A stretch of 64,000 nucleotides of DNA from Streptomyces sp. IMTB 2501. GTDB taxonomy: Bacteria; Actinomycetota; Actinomycetes; Streptomycetales; Streptomycetaceae. A program made the translations under genes and the position numbers. Location: positions 62,001 through 126,000 of the forward strand of contig NZ_MQUS01000022.1 of assembly GCF_001953885.1 (NCBI RefSeq), written 5' to 3'. This document shows, in pieces, positions 54,488-63,143 of the stretch (within the stretch, counting starts at the first letter, position 1; the number at the start of each line of letters is the position of its first letter). Below the pieces are notes generated by a model. It saw only the letters and a program-made list of their open reading frames with translations, was not told the DNA's origin and searched no databases.

Positions 54488-55969
54488 TCAGTCAAGCATC
54501 AGCGCGGCGTCCCATGGGCTGGACGGGTTTCGTCCGGTGGCGTAGGTGTGGAGGGCGAGTGCGATGCCGGCGGCGCCTTCCAGGAAGCCAGGGCGGTGCG
54601 GTGGTACGGGCTGTCCGGTCATCAGCGCGGGGCGGTCGTGGGAGAACCCGTAGGGCAGGCCGGGGTCATAGGCGTCGATCAGTCGGCGGGCCAGGCCGGG
54701 CAGGAGCCTGGCCAGGCCTGCGTCGGCGCTGTCGTCCGCCATCCGCCAGGCGATCTGCAGCAGTCCGGCCCACCCGTGGCAGAGCGAACCGTTCCCGACT
54801 TGGTGGGGTGTCAGAGAGAGCAGTGTGCCGGTGAGCGACTGGGTTGCCGTGTCCCGCCATTCGGGTTGGTCGAGGGCGCGGCCGGCCAGGTAGAGGGCTC
54901 GGGCCACACCCGGGGTGCCGTAACACCAACCGGCCGCGGTGAGCCGGGCTTCAGAATCGGTCCCCGGGGAACCGGCGACGAAGTCGTCGAACCCGACCAC
55001 CCGCGGCCAGCGTCCTCCGTCGAGGCGGAGGGACAGGACGTGCTCGACCATCACGTGGATGGCCTCCGACTGGCCCGGCACGCGCACCCCGGACTCGTGG
55101 GCGAGCGAGAGCAGGGCCAGTGGGCCGCATATGCCGTGCGCTGCCCCGAGGTTGAGGTGGCCGCGGGGGAAGCGGATGTCGGGCTGGAGGGAGGGGCCTG
55201 TGGGCACCCACCAGCCCGGCACATCGAATCCGTGGGCGCGCACCGGGCGGACCAGCCGAACCAGGTAGGACAGGGACTCGGTGAGCGCCTCCGGATCACC
55301 GTCCCCGCGCAGCAACAGGTAGCGGCCGATGCCGGTGACGCCGCTGATGGTGTCGTAGGTGCGCATGGCCACGCCGGCGTGCCCGGCGTCAAGGCGTGCC
55401 GACTCCGCGTCGAGGATGGTGCGCAGGCCGGCAGTGATCCGTTCGTCAAGCTGGTTCAGGATGGTGGCGTAGTCCTGCGGACGGTGTCGCGTCACGCGGG
55501 CCGCGAAGGCCAGAGAGGTCGCTCCGTCGTAGAGGCCCACGCCGGGTTGGGAGCCCAACGTGGACAGGGCGGTGGCCAGGTGGGCGTGGGCGGTGATGCG
55601 CAAGGCGGGCGCCGCGTGGGACAGCTCCCCGTAGAGGAGCGCGACCCCGCTGTGTCCCGCTGCCAGGGTTGGACCGGACACGGGTGGCTGCGGTGTTCCC
55701 GTGCTCGGCGATTTCGCCGTGTCGACGCCGGTAGTGGCCGTTACGACGGTTTGGTCCTGGCGGTTGAGCCGCTCGGCCAGTTCGGCCACGATCCGCTGGG
55801 CTCGGCCCCGCGTCACGGCGTCGCCGGCGACAGCGTCACCGTCCGGCGGTGCGTTGTCGGCCATCGCGCTTCCGCCCGGGACGGCATCACCGCGGGCGGA
55901 AGCCCTCCGGGCGGCGGCATCGGACGTGTCAACGGGCGGTGCTCCGTTCGGTATGTGCTGTCCCGTCAT
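54488..55969 (-). CDS. lanC: LanC lanthipeptide cyclase
   Basis: This is a 493-aa cyclase. A low-complexity N-terminal stretch (about 60 aa, longer than usual) precedes the alpha/alpha barrel. The zinc site is visible: Cys near 347 in GWCYGTPGV and Cys-His near 397-398 in LCHGWAGLLQ. The conserved HGICGPLALLSLA lies near 278 and the DGATS and GHSGVALLYGE repeats earlier. It would add Cys thiols to dehydrobutyrine and close methyllanthionine rings. Its ATG overlaps the LanB stop by 4 bases, so the two are translationally coupled. Confidence 0.93.
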   Translation of the reverse strand: MTGQHIPNGAPPVDTSDAAARRASARGDAVPGGSAMADNAPPDGDAVAGDAVTRGRAQRIVAELAERLNRQDQTVVTATTGVDTAKSPSTGTPQPPVSGPTLAAGHSGVALLYGELSHAAPALRITAHAHLATALSTLGSQPGVGLYDGATSLAFAARVTRHRPQDYATILNQLDERITAGLRTILDAESARLDAGHAGVAMRTYDTISGVTGIGRYLLLRGDGDPEALTESLSYLVRLVRPVRAHGFDVPGWWVPTGPSLQPDIRFPRGHLNLGAAHGICGPLALLSLAHESGVRVPGQSEAIHVMVEHVLSLRLDGGRWPRVVGFDDFVAGSPGTDSEARLTAAGWCYGTPGVARALYLAGRALDQPEWRDTATQSLTGTLLSLTPHQVGNGSLCHGWAGLLQIAWRMADDSADAGLARLLPGLARRLIDAYDPGLPYGFSHDRPALMTGQPVPPHRPGFLEGAAGIALALHTYATGRNPSSPWDAALMLD

Positions 55970-58900
55970 GTCCACCCCTGTGTCCGCCGGCCCCAGTGCG
56001 CGTGGACGGCGCCTCGCGCGACCGCCAGCGACGCCAGCTCTGTCTCCCGGTCGACGCCGATGAGCCGGTTGTGGTGCATGTGGAGCAGGCTCGACAGCGT
56101 CCGCCCGGGCGAGGACCACTCGCGGGTATCCGGTCCCAGCACCGCACGCCGGTAATCGGCCACCGCCCGCGAGCGCTTGTCCCATGCGGCCAGCACCTCC
56201 TCGCCGCCCGGGCGGGCGCGCAGCCCGGCCCAATCACCGTAGGGGTCGATGAGTGCGACGGCCTCGGCACGGCGCCGTTGGAACTCCTTGTGCCGCGCGT
56301 CCTTCGGATATGCCCGCACGAGCCACTCCGGGCCGCTCGGGTCATCTTCGGTGCTGTCTTGTCCGGACGTCACCGACGTCCCCTGCCAGGCCCGGAGCAG
56401 GTGGACGTAGCCAGTTGCCGCGAGGAGCACGGGCTCGACCTCCAGCATCGCGCGCTCACGCAGGCCGAGCGTTTCGACGACTGCCAGGCTGTCGGCGTGG
56501 AAGACACGTTCTGCGGCCGCCATCGCTTCCGGGCCGCCGTAGCGCTCGTACTCCGGTGTGTAGGTGTCGAGCGAAAGCCGTTGGATCAGGCCGTGCGCTC
56601 GCAGGTCCCTGGCCCACCGGTGGACGTCGAGCAGCACTGCACCGGCGAGCACCTCGGGCGTCCCGTGGAGGCGCAGTCGCACATGGTCGTCGTGGTCGCG
56701 GTAGCGGATGAAGAACCAGCGGTCCACCGCCTTCGGCAGGGCGTGGAGCAGGCGAGGAAGATGCCGGCCAAGCAGTTCCTGTTGGCGGTCGGGGGAACAG
56801 TGAACCAGGGCGTACAGCCACTCGCCTCCGGGCAGGTGCTCGCCCCACGAGGAACGAGTCCGCGCAGGACGGCAGGTCTCCTGCCGTCCGCGGAAGGCGG
56901 CCGGGGTTGTTGCCGTCGGTGGCGGGGTCGACGGCGCCGCTTCGGCCAGTGCGGATCCCGGCGGCGTTTCTCCCGTCCCCACCCGCACCGTCCTGGTCCG
57001 CGCGGGACTCGCGGCCCGGGAGAGCAAGGGGAAGACCAACTCGTTGCGATGGGCACCGCCCTCTCCCATCAGCCACCCTGATGCGTCGTCGGTGTCCAGC
57101 ACCTCGCGGACCACCGCATCCGGGCGGCGCCGCAGCTCGTGACGGAGGACGCGCAGATGTGCCAACTCGCTGAGAAGCAGTTCGATCCGCTGGTCAGCGT
57201 AGGTCAGGCAGATACGCTCGGGCACTCGCCAGCGCTCCCGCCACGCGTGCACCCGCTTCACCCACTGGTCGAACGGCGTGTCCTGGTCGCGCACCGCCTC
57301 CGACGGCCGCCACCGAGCCAGAGCGAGCACCGCGCGTCCGTACCGCACCCGGGGGGTGTACGGCAGGTCCTCGCCGGAACCCCAGTTCCAAGTTCGACAC
57401 GGCCGCGGCCCGCTGTGCGGGATGTCACCGAGCAGGCGCGCCACGTTCGGTACGCGGTCGGGGCGGAGCAGGTGATAGGCGGCAGGGACCACCTCCCGGC
57501 CGTCGCTGAGCCGCACCACGAACAGCCGGTGGGAGTCGGCCCGCACAGCGAGGTCGTCCAGGCCCAGATCCTGATCCCCCTCGCCCGGGCCGAACGCGCC
57601 GACCGGGACATGCGGCCCCAGCAGCCGGGGCGTCCGGGTCACGTTGCCAGACCGGTTGCGTGGCCGGAACGCCACCTGGGCGCGGAGCGCGTCCGCTGCC
57701 GCGCCGCCGCCCCGGCTCGCGGCGGCCATCTCCGACAGTGCCGTCCGGTCCTCGTCCCGGAACAGGTGGGCGAACCGGCCGAAGCTGGCCCCGGCCTCCT
57801 CGACGGTGGATTCCACCACCAATCGGAACTGCCCGGTGCGCAGCGCGGCGGGTGAGGTGGCCACCAGCCGGGTGAACAGCTCCAGTCCCGAGGGCGGTGT
57901 GCCATCGTCCCGGGCGAGTCGGACCACGAGCGGATGGTCGTCGGTGAGGACCACCTCGGCGGCGCCGGTCACCGTCGCCTCCTGGGCGAGGTGGAGCAGC
58001 AGCCGGTCGCGTTCGGCGTTCCGGCCGTCCTGGCCCGGCGGCGTTCGGTGGCTCGGCGAGCGCCGGTAGCCGGCGGGCACCCCGAGGCCCATGTCCGGGT
58101 CGAGCAGCTCTTTGACCGGCACGGCGCGGTCCTCGCCGTAACGCTCCAGGAAGTCGCGGTGGTACTGGATCAGCGGGGCGGTGGACGGGACGTCGTCGGA
58201 CAGTCGCCACAACAGGTGTGCGGCCCGTTCCGCCTCGGCTCCGACCGAAGGCGGCAGGCACACCTCCGCGTCCAGCGCCAGATCCACCTGCACCAGGTGT
58301 TCCTGCTCGCAGAGCCCACCCATCCGGTGGAGGAGTGACTCCCAGGCCGGCTGCCAGACCTGGTCGCCGGGCCTGGCCGCGGTCCGCTCGGACTGTTCGT
58401 TCAACTGTGTTGTGATGGCATGGAGTTCGGTGAGTTCTGGAGCGTTCGACGGCGCCAGGGCTGCCAGCACATGAGCGGCGGGGTCCGCGTGGTGGGTGGG
58501 CGGGTGCAGTTCAGTCAGCAGAACCTCGCACTCCACCAGTCCCACCAGCATCTCGACGATGGTCTCGCGCGATGCTTGCGGGAACCGCTCGACCAGCCGT
58601 TCCTCCACGTCCACGAAGGGCAAGGGTGCACGGGCCGACTCCACCGCGGCGCGTACGGCCGCGGTGTAGCGCATGCTCACCTCGCGTACCACCCGCCCGT
58701 CAGGCCGCTCGTCCGCCGGGTCGTCCGGGCCGGTGGCGACCACGATCCGGTCTCCCCGGACGACACACAGGTTGTTGGCCACGATGCGCAGATGGCGCAC
58801 CACCTCGGGTCGGCGCTCCCAGTCGGCGGCCAGCTTGGTGAGCCACGCGTGGTCCGGCCGGACCACGCGCCGGTGGGCGGTGCCCAGACGTGCCTCCGAC

Positions 58901-59265
58901 TCCTGCGGCCGGGTGGCGATGCGTGCCACGGCCACCCCGGCCATCAGGCCGAACGGAGTGGCGCGGGTGGCCATGCGCAGTCGATAGGCGGTCAGTGCCC
59001 GGACTGCCCGCCGCAGATCCGTGACCTTCTGTTCCGTTCCGGTCAGGGCCGCGTCCCAACGGCGCGTCAGCGCCGCACTCGACACGGCGACCGCCTCCTT
59101 GAAGCCCGCGTCGGAGGCTAGCTCGCGCAACTGGCCGGTCAGCCTGACGGCTTCGTCGGCAGCGCCTTCCGGTATGTCGACGACGGCCTCGCGGGCGCGG
59201 TGCGCCGGATGTACGGGGGCGCGCAGCAGGGCGAATCCAACACAAGAGAACAACGATTTCCCCAC
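55966..59265 (-). CDS. lanB: LanB full-length lantibiotic dehydratase
   Basis: This is a 1099-aa class I dehydratase. The N-terminal glutamylation domain covers about 1-750 (FALLRAPVHP, RATPFGLMAGVAVA, YRLRMATR, LFRDEDRTALSEM, TRTPRLLGPHVPVGAFGPGE). The C-terminal elimination domain (SpaB_C) begins near 805 (GGEWLYALVHCSPDRQQELL) and includes DRWFFIRYRDHDDHVRLRLH and YTPEYERYGGPEAM. With glutamyl-tRNA it would activate Thr of the precursor and eliminate glutamate. Length and both domains are complete. The GTG start follows AAAGGAAG; a hairpin separates it from lanA. Confidence 0.95.
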   Translation of the reverse strand: MGKSLFSCVGFALLRAPVHPAHRAREAVVDIPEGAADEAVRLTGQLRELASDAGFKEAVAVSSAALTRRWDAALTGTEQKVTDLRRAVRALTAYRLRMATRATPFGLMAGVAVARIATRPQESEARLGTAHRRVVRPDHAWLTKLAADWERRPEVVRHLRIVANNLCVVRGDRIVVATGPDDPADERPDGRVVREVSMRYTAAVRAAVESARAPLPFVDVEERLVERFPQASRETIVEMLVGLVECEVLLTELHPPTHHADPAAHVLAALAPSNAPELTELHAITTQLNEQSERTAARPGDQVWQPAWESLLHRMGGLCEQEHLVQVDLALDAEVCLPPSVGAEAERAAHLLWRLSDDVPSTAPLIQYHRDFLERYGEDRAVPVKELLDPDMGLGVPAGYRRSPSHRTPPGQDGRNAERDRLLLHLAQEATVTGAAEVVLTDDHPLVVRLARDDGTPPSGLELFTRLVATSPAALRTGQFRLVVESTVEEAGASFGRFAHLFRDEDRTALSEMAAASRGGGAAADALRAQVAFRPRNRSGNVTRTPRLLGPHVPVGAFGPGEGDQDLGLDDLAVRADSHRLFVVRLSDGREVVPAAYHLLRPDRVPNVARLLGDIPHSGPRPCRTWNWGSGEDLPYTPRVRYGRAVLALARWRPSEAVRDQDTPFDQWVKRVHAWRERWRVPERICLTYADQRIELLLSELAHLRVLRHELRRRPDAVVREVLDTDDASGWLMGEGGAHRNELVFPLLSRAASPARTRTVRVGTGETPPGSALAEAAPSTPPPTATTPAAFRGRQETCRPARTRSSWGEHLPGGEWLYALVHCSPDRQQELLGRHLPRLLHALPKAVDRWFFIRYRDHDDHVRLRLHGTPEVLAGAVLLDVHRWARDLRAHGLIQRLSLDTYTPEYERYGGPEAMAAAERVFHADSLAVVETLGLRERAMLEVEPVLLAATGYVHLLRAWQGTSVTSGQDSTEDDPSGPEWLVRAYPKDARHKEFQRRRAEAVALIDPYGDWAGLRARPGGEEVLAAWDKRSRAVADYRRAVLGPDTREWSSPGRTLSSLLHMHHNRLIGVDRETELASLAVARGAVHAHWGRRTQGWT

Positions 59266-59308
59266 CGCGGTCTTCCTTTGCCGTCCTTTTCAGTGCTCTC
59301 GCCGACGC

Positions 59309-59345
59309 GGTAGGCGCCTTTCCCGGTCCAGGAAAGGCGCCTACC
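59309..59345 (-). terminator. Attenuator hairpin between lanA and lanB
   Basis: The perfect 15-bp stem GGTAGGCGCCTTTCC / GGAAAGGCGCCTACC has a 7-base loop. It begins 10 bases past the lanA stop and ends 44 bases before lanB. Such a stem should end most transcripts after lanA or protect the lanA mRNA, giving far more precursor than enzyme. Confidence 0.8.
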
Positions 59346-59354
59346 GATGCTGGT

Positions 59355-59498
59355 TCAGCAGAATATGACCGTGGTTTCACATCGGGTGCCGAGCGTGAAA
59401 GCTGCCTCCTGGGCAGTCGGCGCGACGGCCTCGGTCGCCTCGCGAATGTCCAGGTCAAAGACGTCCTCGTGCTCCTTGACGGCAAACTCTACGTTCAT
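59355..59498 (-). CDS. lanA: Class I lanthipeptide precursor LanA, 47 aa
   Basis: A GAAAGGTGG ribosome binding site precedes ATG 59498. The leader (about 1-32) is acidic and holds FDLD at 14-17, the class I recognition motif (FNLD in nisin). A Thr/Cys-rich C-terminus of about 15 residues follows: Thr35, Thr38, Thr42, Thr43 as dehydration sites and Cys40, Cys47 as ring partners; it reads AFTLGTRCETTVIFC. There is no Ser anywhere in the peptide. Up to two methyllanthionine rings are possible. The last residue is Cys. The cleavage site is uncertain. It lies directly upstream of lanB on the same strand. Confidence 0.88.
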   Translation of the reverse strand: MNVEFAVKEHEDVFDLDIREATEAVAPTAQEAAFTLGTRCETTVIFC

Positions 59499-59513
59499 TG
59501 TTACCACCTTTCT

Positions 59514-59529
59514 CCACCCGTGCGGGTGG
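59514..59529 (-). repeat. Small hairpin in the lanA leader transcript
   Basis: CCACCCG / CGGGTGG with a two-base TG loop lies just upstream of the lanA ribosome binding site. It may affect translation or mRNA stability. Confidence 0.4.
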
Positions 59530-59582
59530 ATTTGAGAACACAGCGGAGGGTTTCCGTCGCACCAAATGACGAACCCTCACTT

Positions 59583-59617
59583 TGAAATCACCCTACGGTA
59601 TTACCGATATCTGTCAA
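59583..59617 (-). promoter_or_regulatory. lanA promoter with a palindrome in its spacer
   Basis: On the minus strand TTGACA (59617-59612) and TAGGGT (59595-59590) are 16 bases apart, a good HrdB-type promoter. The spacer holds CGGTAATACCG (59606-59596), a perfect palindrome around one base, ideally placed for a repressor. The leader to lanA is about 85 bases. Confidence 0.6.
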
Positions 59618-60246
59618 GCCGTCATTATCGAAGTTCCGGTCGAGTTGGCTCGGCAAGGGCAGACCGGACCGGCAGGCCGCGAAAGACAATTCGTCCAGCG
59701 AGAACTGGACTTCTCGACCAGCGGTCCGGGCGCCATGACCGGCGCCCGGCTCAACGCGCAAGAGCGCGAGGCCCCTTCCGTCTTGCGCGGGTGAGGTGAC
59801 CGGCAGCGTGCTGGAGCGCCGCGCACATCTTGCGCGGCATGCAGGGGATCCACCACGCCGTCTCCCTCGGAACTCGTCAGGAGGACTGCCGGGAAGCCGG
59901 CTCCCTCACTGACGTGGTGGTAGGGCGAACAGCGGAGCAGTCAGTCGAATGGTCAAGGGGGCCGACCGTCAGGCCGGACCCCTTGACCTCTTGCGTCTGA
60001 CGCCGCCTAAGGAAGTCGTCTCATGTGGCGAGTCTTCGGTGGGGGATCAGGAGCCCTCACACCGGGCCGCAGGGGCGGTATGTTCGAGGACGACCATGGG
60101 GGATGACTGGCGTTTTCGCGTTGTCGTTCTGCTCTGGCCGGAGCACCTTGCTCCGCTCCGTTCACGCCGTCAGCTCTTCGCAGCACTCCTGGGCCGAGCT
60201 CGGGGTGCTGTGGCGCCACGTCAGCTATGAAGCCGATCAGCACTTC
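59618..60246. other. Region upstream of lanA, no gene
   Basis: No frame here has a domain. It includes the hairpin at 59951-59988. The edge of the lanthipeptide cluster appears to be here: no regulator, transporter or immunity gene is present. Confidence 0.4.
59951..59988. terminator. Long stem-loop upstream of the lan operon
   Basis: GGTCAAGGGG / CCCCTTGACC (10-bp perfect stem) encloses 18 bases that can form a smaller GGCC stem. It may insulate the lan operon from transcription coming from 60247. Confidence 0.55.
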
Positions 60247-60549
60247 CTACGCCAGGTCGCAGGCGCTGCTCGCGTCGTCGCCCTTGACTCCGAGGTCCAC
60301 CAGCTCCGTACGACATATGCCGAAGCCCACCTCGCCCCCGGGGGACGACCCGACCAGACACGCCTTCCTCACTCCCGAGCCGACGCTGTAGCCCTGCCCG
60401 GCCAGGTAATTCGTACAATCTCCTGCCGATGCCGAGGCAGGCGTCGCGAGGGCCACAGGCAGAGCCGTCACGATGAGGGTCAGAGATGCGGCGGCAGCAT
60501 GACGACGCAGCGCTCCGCCTGGGGTTTTCGTGTGAATCGTGTCGTGCAT
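60247..60549 (-). CDS. Small secreted protein, 100 aa
   Basis: GGGGGAAG precedes ATG 60549. The signal peptide HAAAASLTLIVTALPVALAT ends after ASA. The mature protein is about 60 aa with four Cys (GDCTNYL, KACLVG, GICRTEL, SSACDLA), likely two disulfides, resembling small Cys-rich exported proteins of Streptomyces. Function unknown. The 15 bases covering the ribosome binding site and ATG are duplicated just upstream, in another frame. Confidence 0.7.
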   Translation of the reverse strand: MHDTIHTKTPGGALRRHAAAASLTLIVTALPVALATPASASAGDCTNYLAGQGYSVGSGVRKACLVGSSPGGEVGFGICRTELVDLGVKGDDASSACDLA

Positions 60550-60951
60550 GGAACTTCCCCCTCTTGTCGCGCATGGAACTTCCCTCAGTTGCTTCTTCCT
60601 GGCCCGGTTTCCCCACCGAGTTGGCACTGGTCAGGCGCGCACTCGGCGACGTTGGCTGGATTGGCCCCGGAATCTGAGAGAGCACTTATGGCCCGTGTGG
60701 GCGCCCCGATCGGAGTATGAGCCCCAGTTTCCTTCGGCAGAGGGACTACGTCGTTAGCGCAGAGTGCACAAGATGATGCGCATTCAGTCCACCAGAGGCA
60801 TACTGAGCGTTTGCCAACCTGCCTACTGTGTTGGCCAGTTGGGGTGGTGGACGGGTGAAGCTCCAGGCAGATGGAGCTGGCGTGCCCTGTGGGGCGGGTG
60901 AGAAGGATGTCGTTGTGTCGAAGCCGTGTCCGGAGGGCGAGGAGGGTGGCC

Positions 60952-61176
60952 ATGACCGGAACGGGCAGGCACGACGCGGCAGTGCGACGAGCCGACGAGG
61001 TCCTGCAGATGTACGCGCTGTCCGTCGAGGGGCGGCGCCGCAGCCCCGGCGAGACTGTGCAGTGCGTCCTCGCCGATCTCTTGCACCGGTGTAACACTCA
61101 GCGTGACTTCGACGCCGCGCTCCTGCGAGCCAGCGCCCAGCACGCTGCCGTCCGCGCCGGATCGGAGGATTCCTGA
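60952..61176 (+). CDS. Small hypothetical protein, 74 aa
   Basis: GAGGAGGG precedes ATG 60952. Helical, charged protein (VRRADEVLQMYALSVEGRRR, TQRDFDAALLRASAQHAA). No signal or membrane segment. Good codon bias. Not recognised. Confidence 0.6.
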   Translation: MTGTGRHDAAVRRADEVLQMYALSVEGRRRSPGETVQCVLADLLHRCNTQRDFDAALLRASAQHAAVRAGSEDS

Positions 61177-61518
61177 GGGCCTGTTCGAGGTCGTGATCAA
61201 TCTGGTCTGGTGCGGTCGCCCTGCAGCCCATGTCGGCCTCGGTCAGCAGCCGAGCCCGCTGCTCCTCCAACTGCCACCATCGATCCCGGTGAGCCGCGCC
61301 GCCACACGGGCACGAACTGCTCTGGTCGCCGCAGACACACGGGAGTTGGCGGCACGGCCCATCTGTAGGGGACTCATTGCGGACAGAGCTGTGGACTCTG
61401 CCAGCGAAACGAGAGGCGTTGACGCCCGACGGCATCCGCCCTCGGTATTTTTTGTGGGCGTGTCTGTTGCGCTTGCACGATGACCATTTCTGATCAGAGA
61501 GCAAGGAACGGCGACCCC
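61177..61518. other. No gene recognised
   Basis: Intergenic; should hold the promoter of the 61519 gene. Nothing else seen. Confidence 0.3.
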
Positions 61519-61836
61519 ATGGCAATCGCAGCCATCCGTAGGGCTGCCATCGGCGCCGTTATGGCCGCTGTGGCGTTCGGCGTCGTCGTCGCGACGTCGC
61601 CCACCGCCTCGGCCGCTCCGGCTGACGAGATCTGCAGCCAGGCGGAAGGCAACTGGCCCGGCGCCACCTCCACGGATTCCATCCCCCTGCGCAGCGGGCC
61701 CGGCGCTGACTTCAGCGTGACGGGGACGTCCACCTGGGACTTCAAGGTGGACTCCTGCGTCGTCAACTCCGCAGGCCACCACTGGTTCCACGGTAAGACG
61801 ACGGACGGCCGGACGGGCTGGGTCTGGGCCGAGTAA
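61519..61836 (+). CDS. Small secreted SH3-like protein, 105 aa
   Basis: AAGGAACGG precedes ATG 61519. The signal peptide AAIGAVMAAVAFGVVVATSP ends after ASA. Mature part: IPLRSGPGADFSVTGTSTWD, SAGHHWFHGKTTDGRTGWVW, the pattern of bacterial SH3 domains (LRSGPG start, GW-V-W end), with two Cys. It may bind cell-wall peptides. No enzyme attached. ATG 61480 is an alternative but lacks a good ribosome binding site. Confidence 0.8.
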   Translation: MAIAAIRRAAIGAVMAAVAFGVVVATSPTASAAPADEICSQAEGNWPGATSTDSIPLRSGPGADFSVTGTSTWDFKVDSCVVNSAGHHWFHGKTTDGRTGWVWAE

Positions 61837-62416
61837 TACTGGGGAACGAGTAGCCACAGAGCGACCCGATCGAGGCCGCTGACCAGCTCGGACGCCCCTG
61901 TTGGGGCCACCTTTCGAGAGTATCCCGCTGGTGATCGATGAGTGCGGGGCCGGGCGGGTTGGCCCACCAGGTGCGGTGAATTCGCTACGGCGCACGCGTG
62001 CAGAGCCATCGCGGACGACACGGCGTAGATCAAGGCGCAGATCAAAACGGTGGGTGGTCAGCACAAAGCCGAGCCGGATCGGCAGGAGGAGCGCGTCCGG
62101 CATCTGGAAGGAGAGCCTTGAGCGTCTCCCGGCCGGAGGGTTCGTCGAGCAGTGGATCGGCATCTCGGTGGCCGAGTTCCCCACATGTCCGCCGCGGCAA
62201 CTGTGTAGCCCCACGGGTCGCCCTCTGATCCATGTACCTCGGTATGCGTTGGTACTACATCAAGTGCTCGACTGACACTGTGCCGGCCGACCACCACCCC
62301 ACCTCCGCGCGGCGTGTATTTGGCGCATGCGACCTCGATGATCGGCCGGTGGACGCAGTACATGCGGCGCCTCCGCTACTAACGTGTGCGCGAAGCCGAG
62401 GAGAGGGGTCGCCACG
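61837..62416. other. No gene recognised
   Basis: Short broken frames on both strands. Nothing supported. Confidence 0.3.
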
Positions 62417-63082
62417 GTGACGGACAACAGCTTGGCGTGGATCGGCGAGCACTGGTACAGCGGTGCGATCGCCAAGGACGGGATGCTCTCGGACATCAGC
62501 CTCACGGCGGTGCGGGGCGTGGACCCGGTGGACTTCGTGGTGCGCCTCGGCGCCGACCGCGGCATGGCCGAACGGCCGCCGCTGTTCAAGGACTTCGACA
62601 GGCTGAGCGTGAACCTGGGCGACAGCGTGGCGATGTTCGGCCGCAGCGGCGAGTGGACGTACGTCCTGGAGGCCGAGCGATCCACCTGGCACCTCGTCTT
62701 CCTCGACCGGCTGGGTCAGGACACCTTGGTGGAGCAGGGCGACGAACTCGTCTGCCTGGACCGCTTCCTGCACGAGCACCCGTGGGTGTGCTACGTCGAC
62801 GCAGCCGGCGAAGTGAGTTCCGGCGAGCCCGGTGACAGCCTGCTGGAGACCGCGGTCCGGACCAGGGACCGGCTCGGGAGGTTCGCCGCACTGGACGCGG
62901 CCATGCGCCGGGCCGGGGCGGTGCGGGACACCTTCCCCGGCTGCGGGGACCCCGAGGACGAGGACGAGGAGTTGGCGAAGCGGCTGTTCGCGGCGGTGGG
63001 CGAGCATCTCGGGCTGTCGCTGCCGCGTCGGGAGATCGAGCTGGGGCTGCTGCCCGCGGTGCACCTGCCCTCGCCGGTGTGA
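62417..63082 (+). CDS. Uncharacterised soluble protein, 221 aa (DUF6461-like pattern)
   Basis: GTG 62417 follows GGAGAGGGG. Text: LAWIGEHWYSGAIAKDGMLS, TAVRGVDPVDFVVRLGADRG, SVAMFGRSGEWTYVLEAERS, WVCYVDAAGEVSS. The layout resembles Streptomyces DUF6461 proteins, whose function is unknown. It is cytosolic with an acidic C-terminal helix (DPEDEDEELAKRLFAAVGEH). It converges with the nuclease gene. Confidence 0.75.
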   Translation: MTDNSLAWIGEHWYSGAIAKDGMLSDISLTAVRGVDPVDFVVRLGADRGMAERPPLFKDFDRLSVNLGDSVAMFGRSGEWTYVLEAERSTWHLVFLDRLGQDTLVEQGDELVCLDRFLHEHPWVCYVDAAGEVSSGEPGDSLLETAVRTRDRLGRFAALDAAMRRAGAVRDTFPGCGDPEDEDEELAKRLFAAVGEHLGLSLPRREIELGLLPAVHLPSPV

Positions 63083-63096
63083 ACCGGTAGCAGCGG

Positions 63097-63128
63097 GGAC
63101 GCCGTGCCCTCTCGGCGCGGCGCCCCCT
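63097..63128. terminator. Imperfect hairpin between convergent genes
   Basis: GGGGACGCCGTGCC pairs with GGCGCGGCGCCCC around CTCTC, with one bulge and a G-T pair. It lies 15 bases past each of the two stops. Confidence 0.5.
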
Positions 63129-63143
63129 GTGAGCGGGGTGGTG

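Noticed and set aside
54434..57081. Long plus-strand frames opposite lanC and lanB
   Set aside because: Antisense shadows; LanB and LanC motifs are complete on the minus strand.
59355..59498. C-terminal aminovinyl-cysteine on the lanthipeptide
   Set aside because: The core ends in Cys, but no LanD-type decarboxylase gene is in the window, so there is no support.
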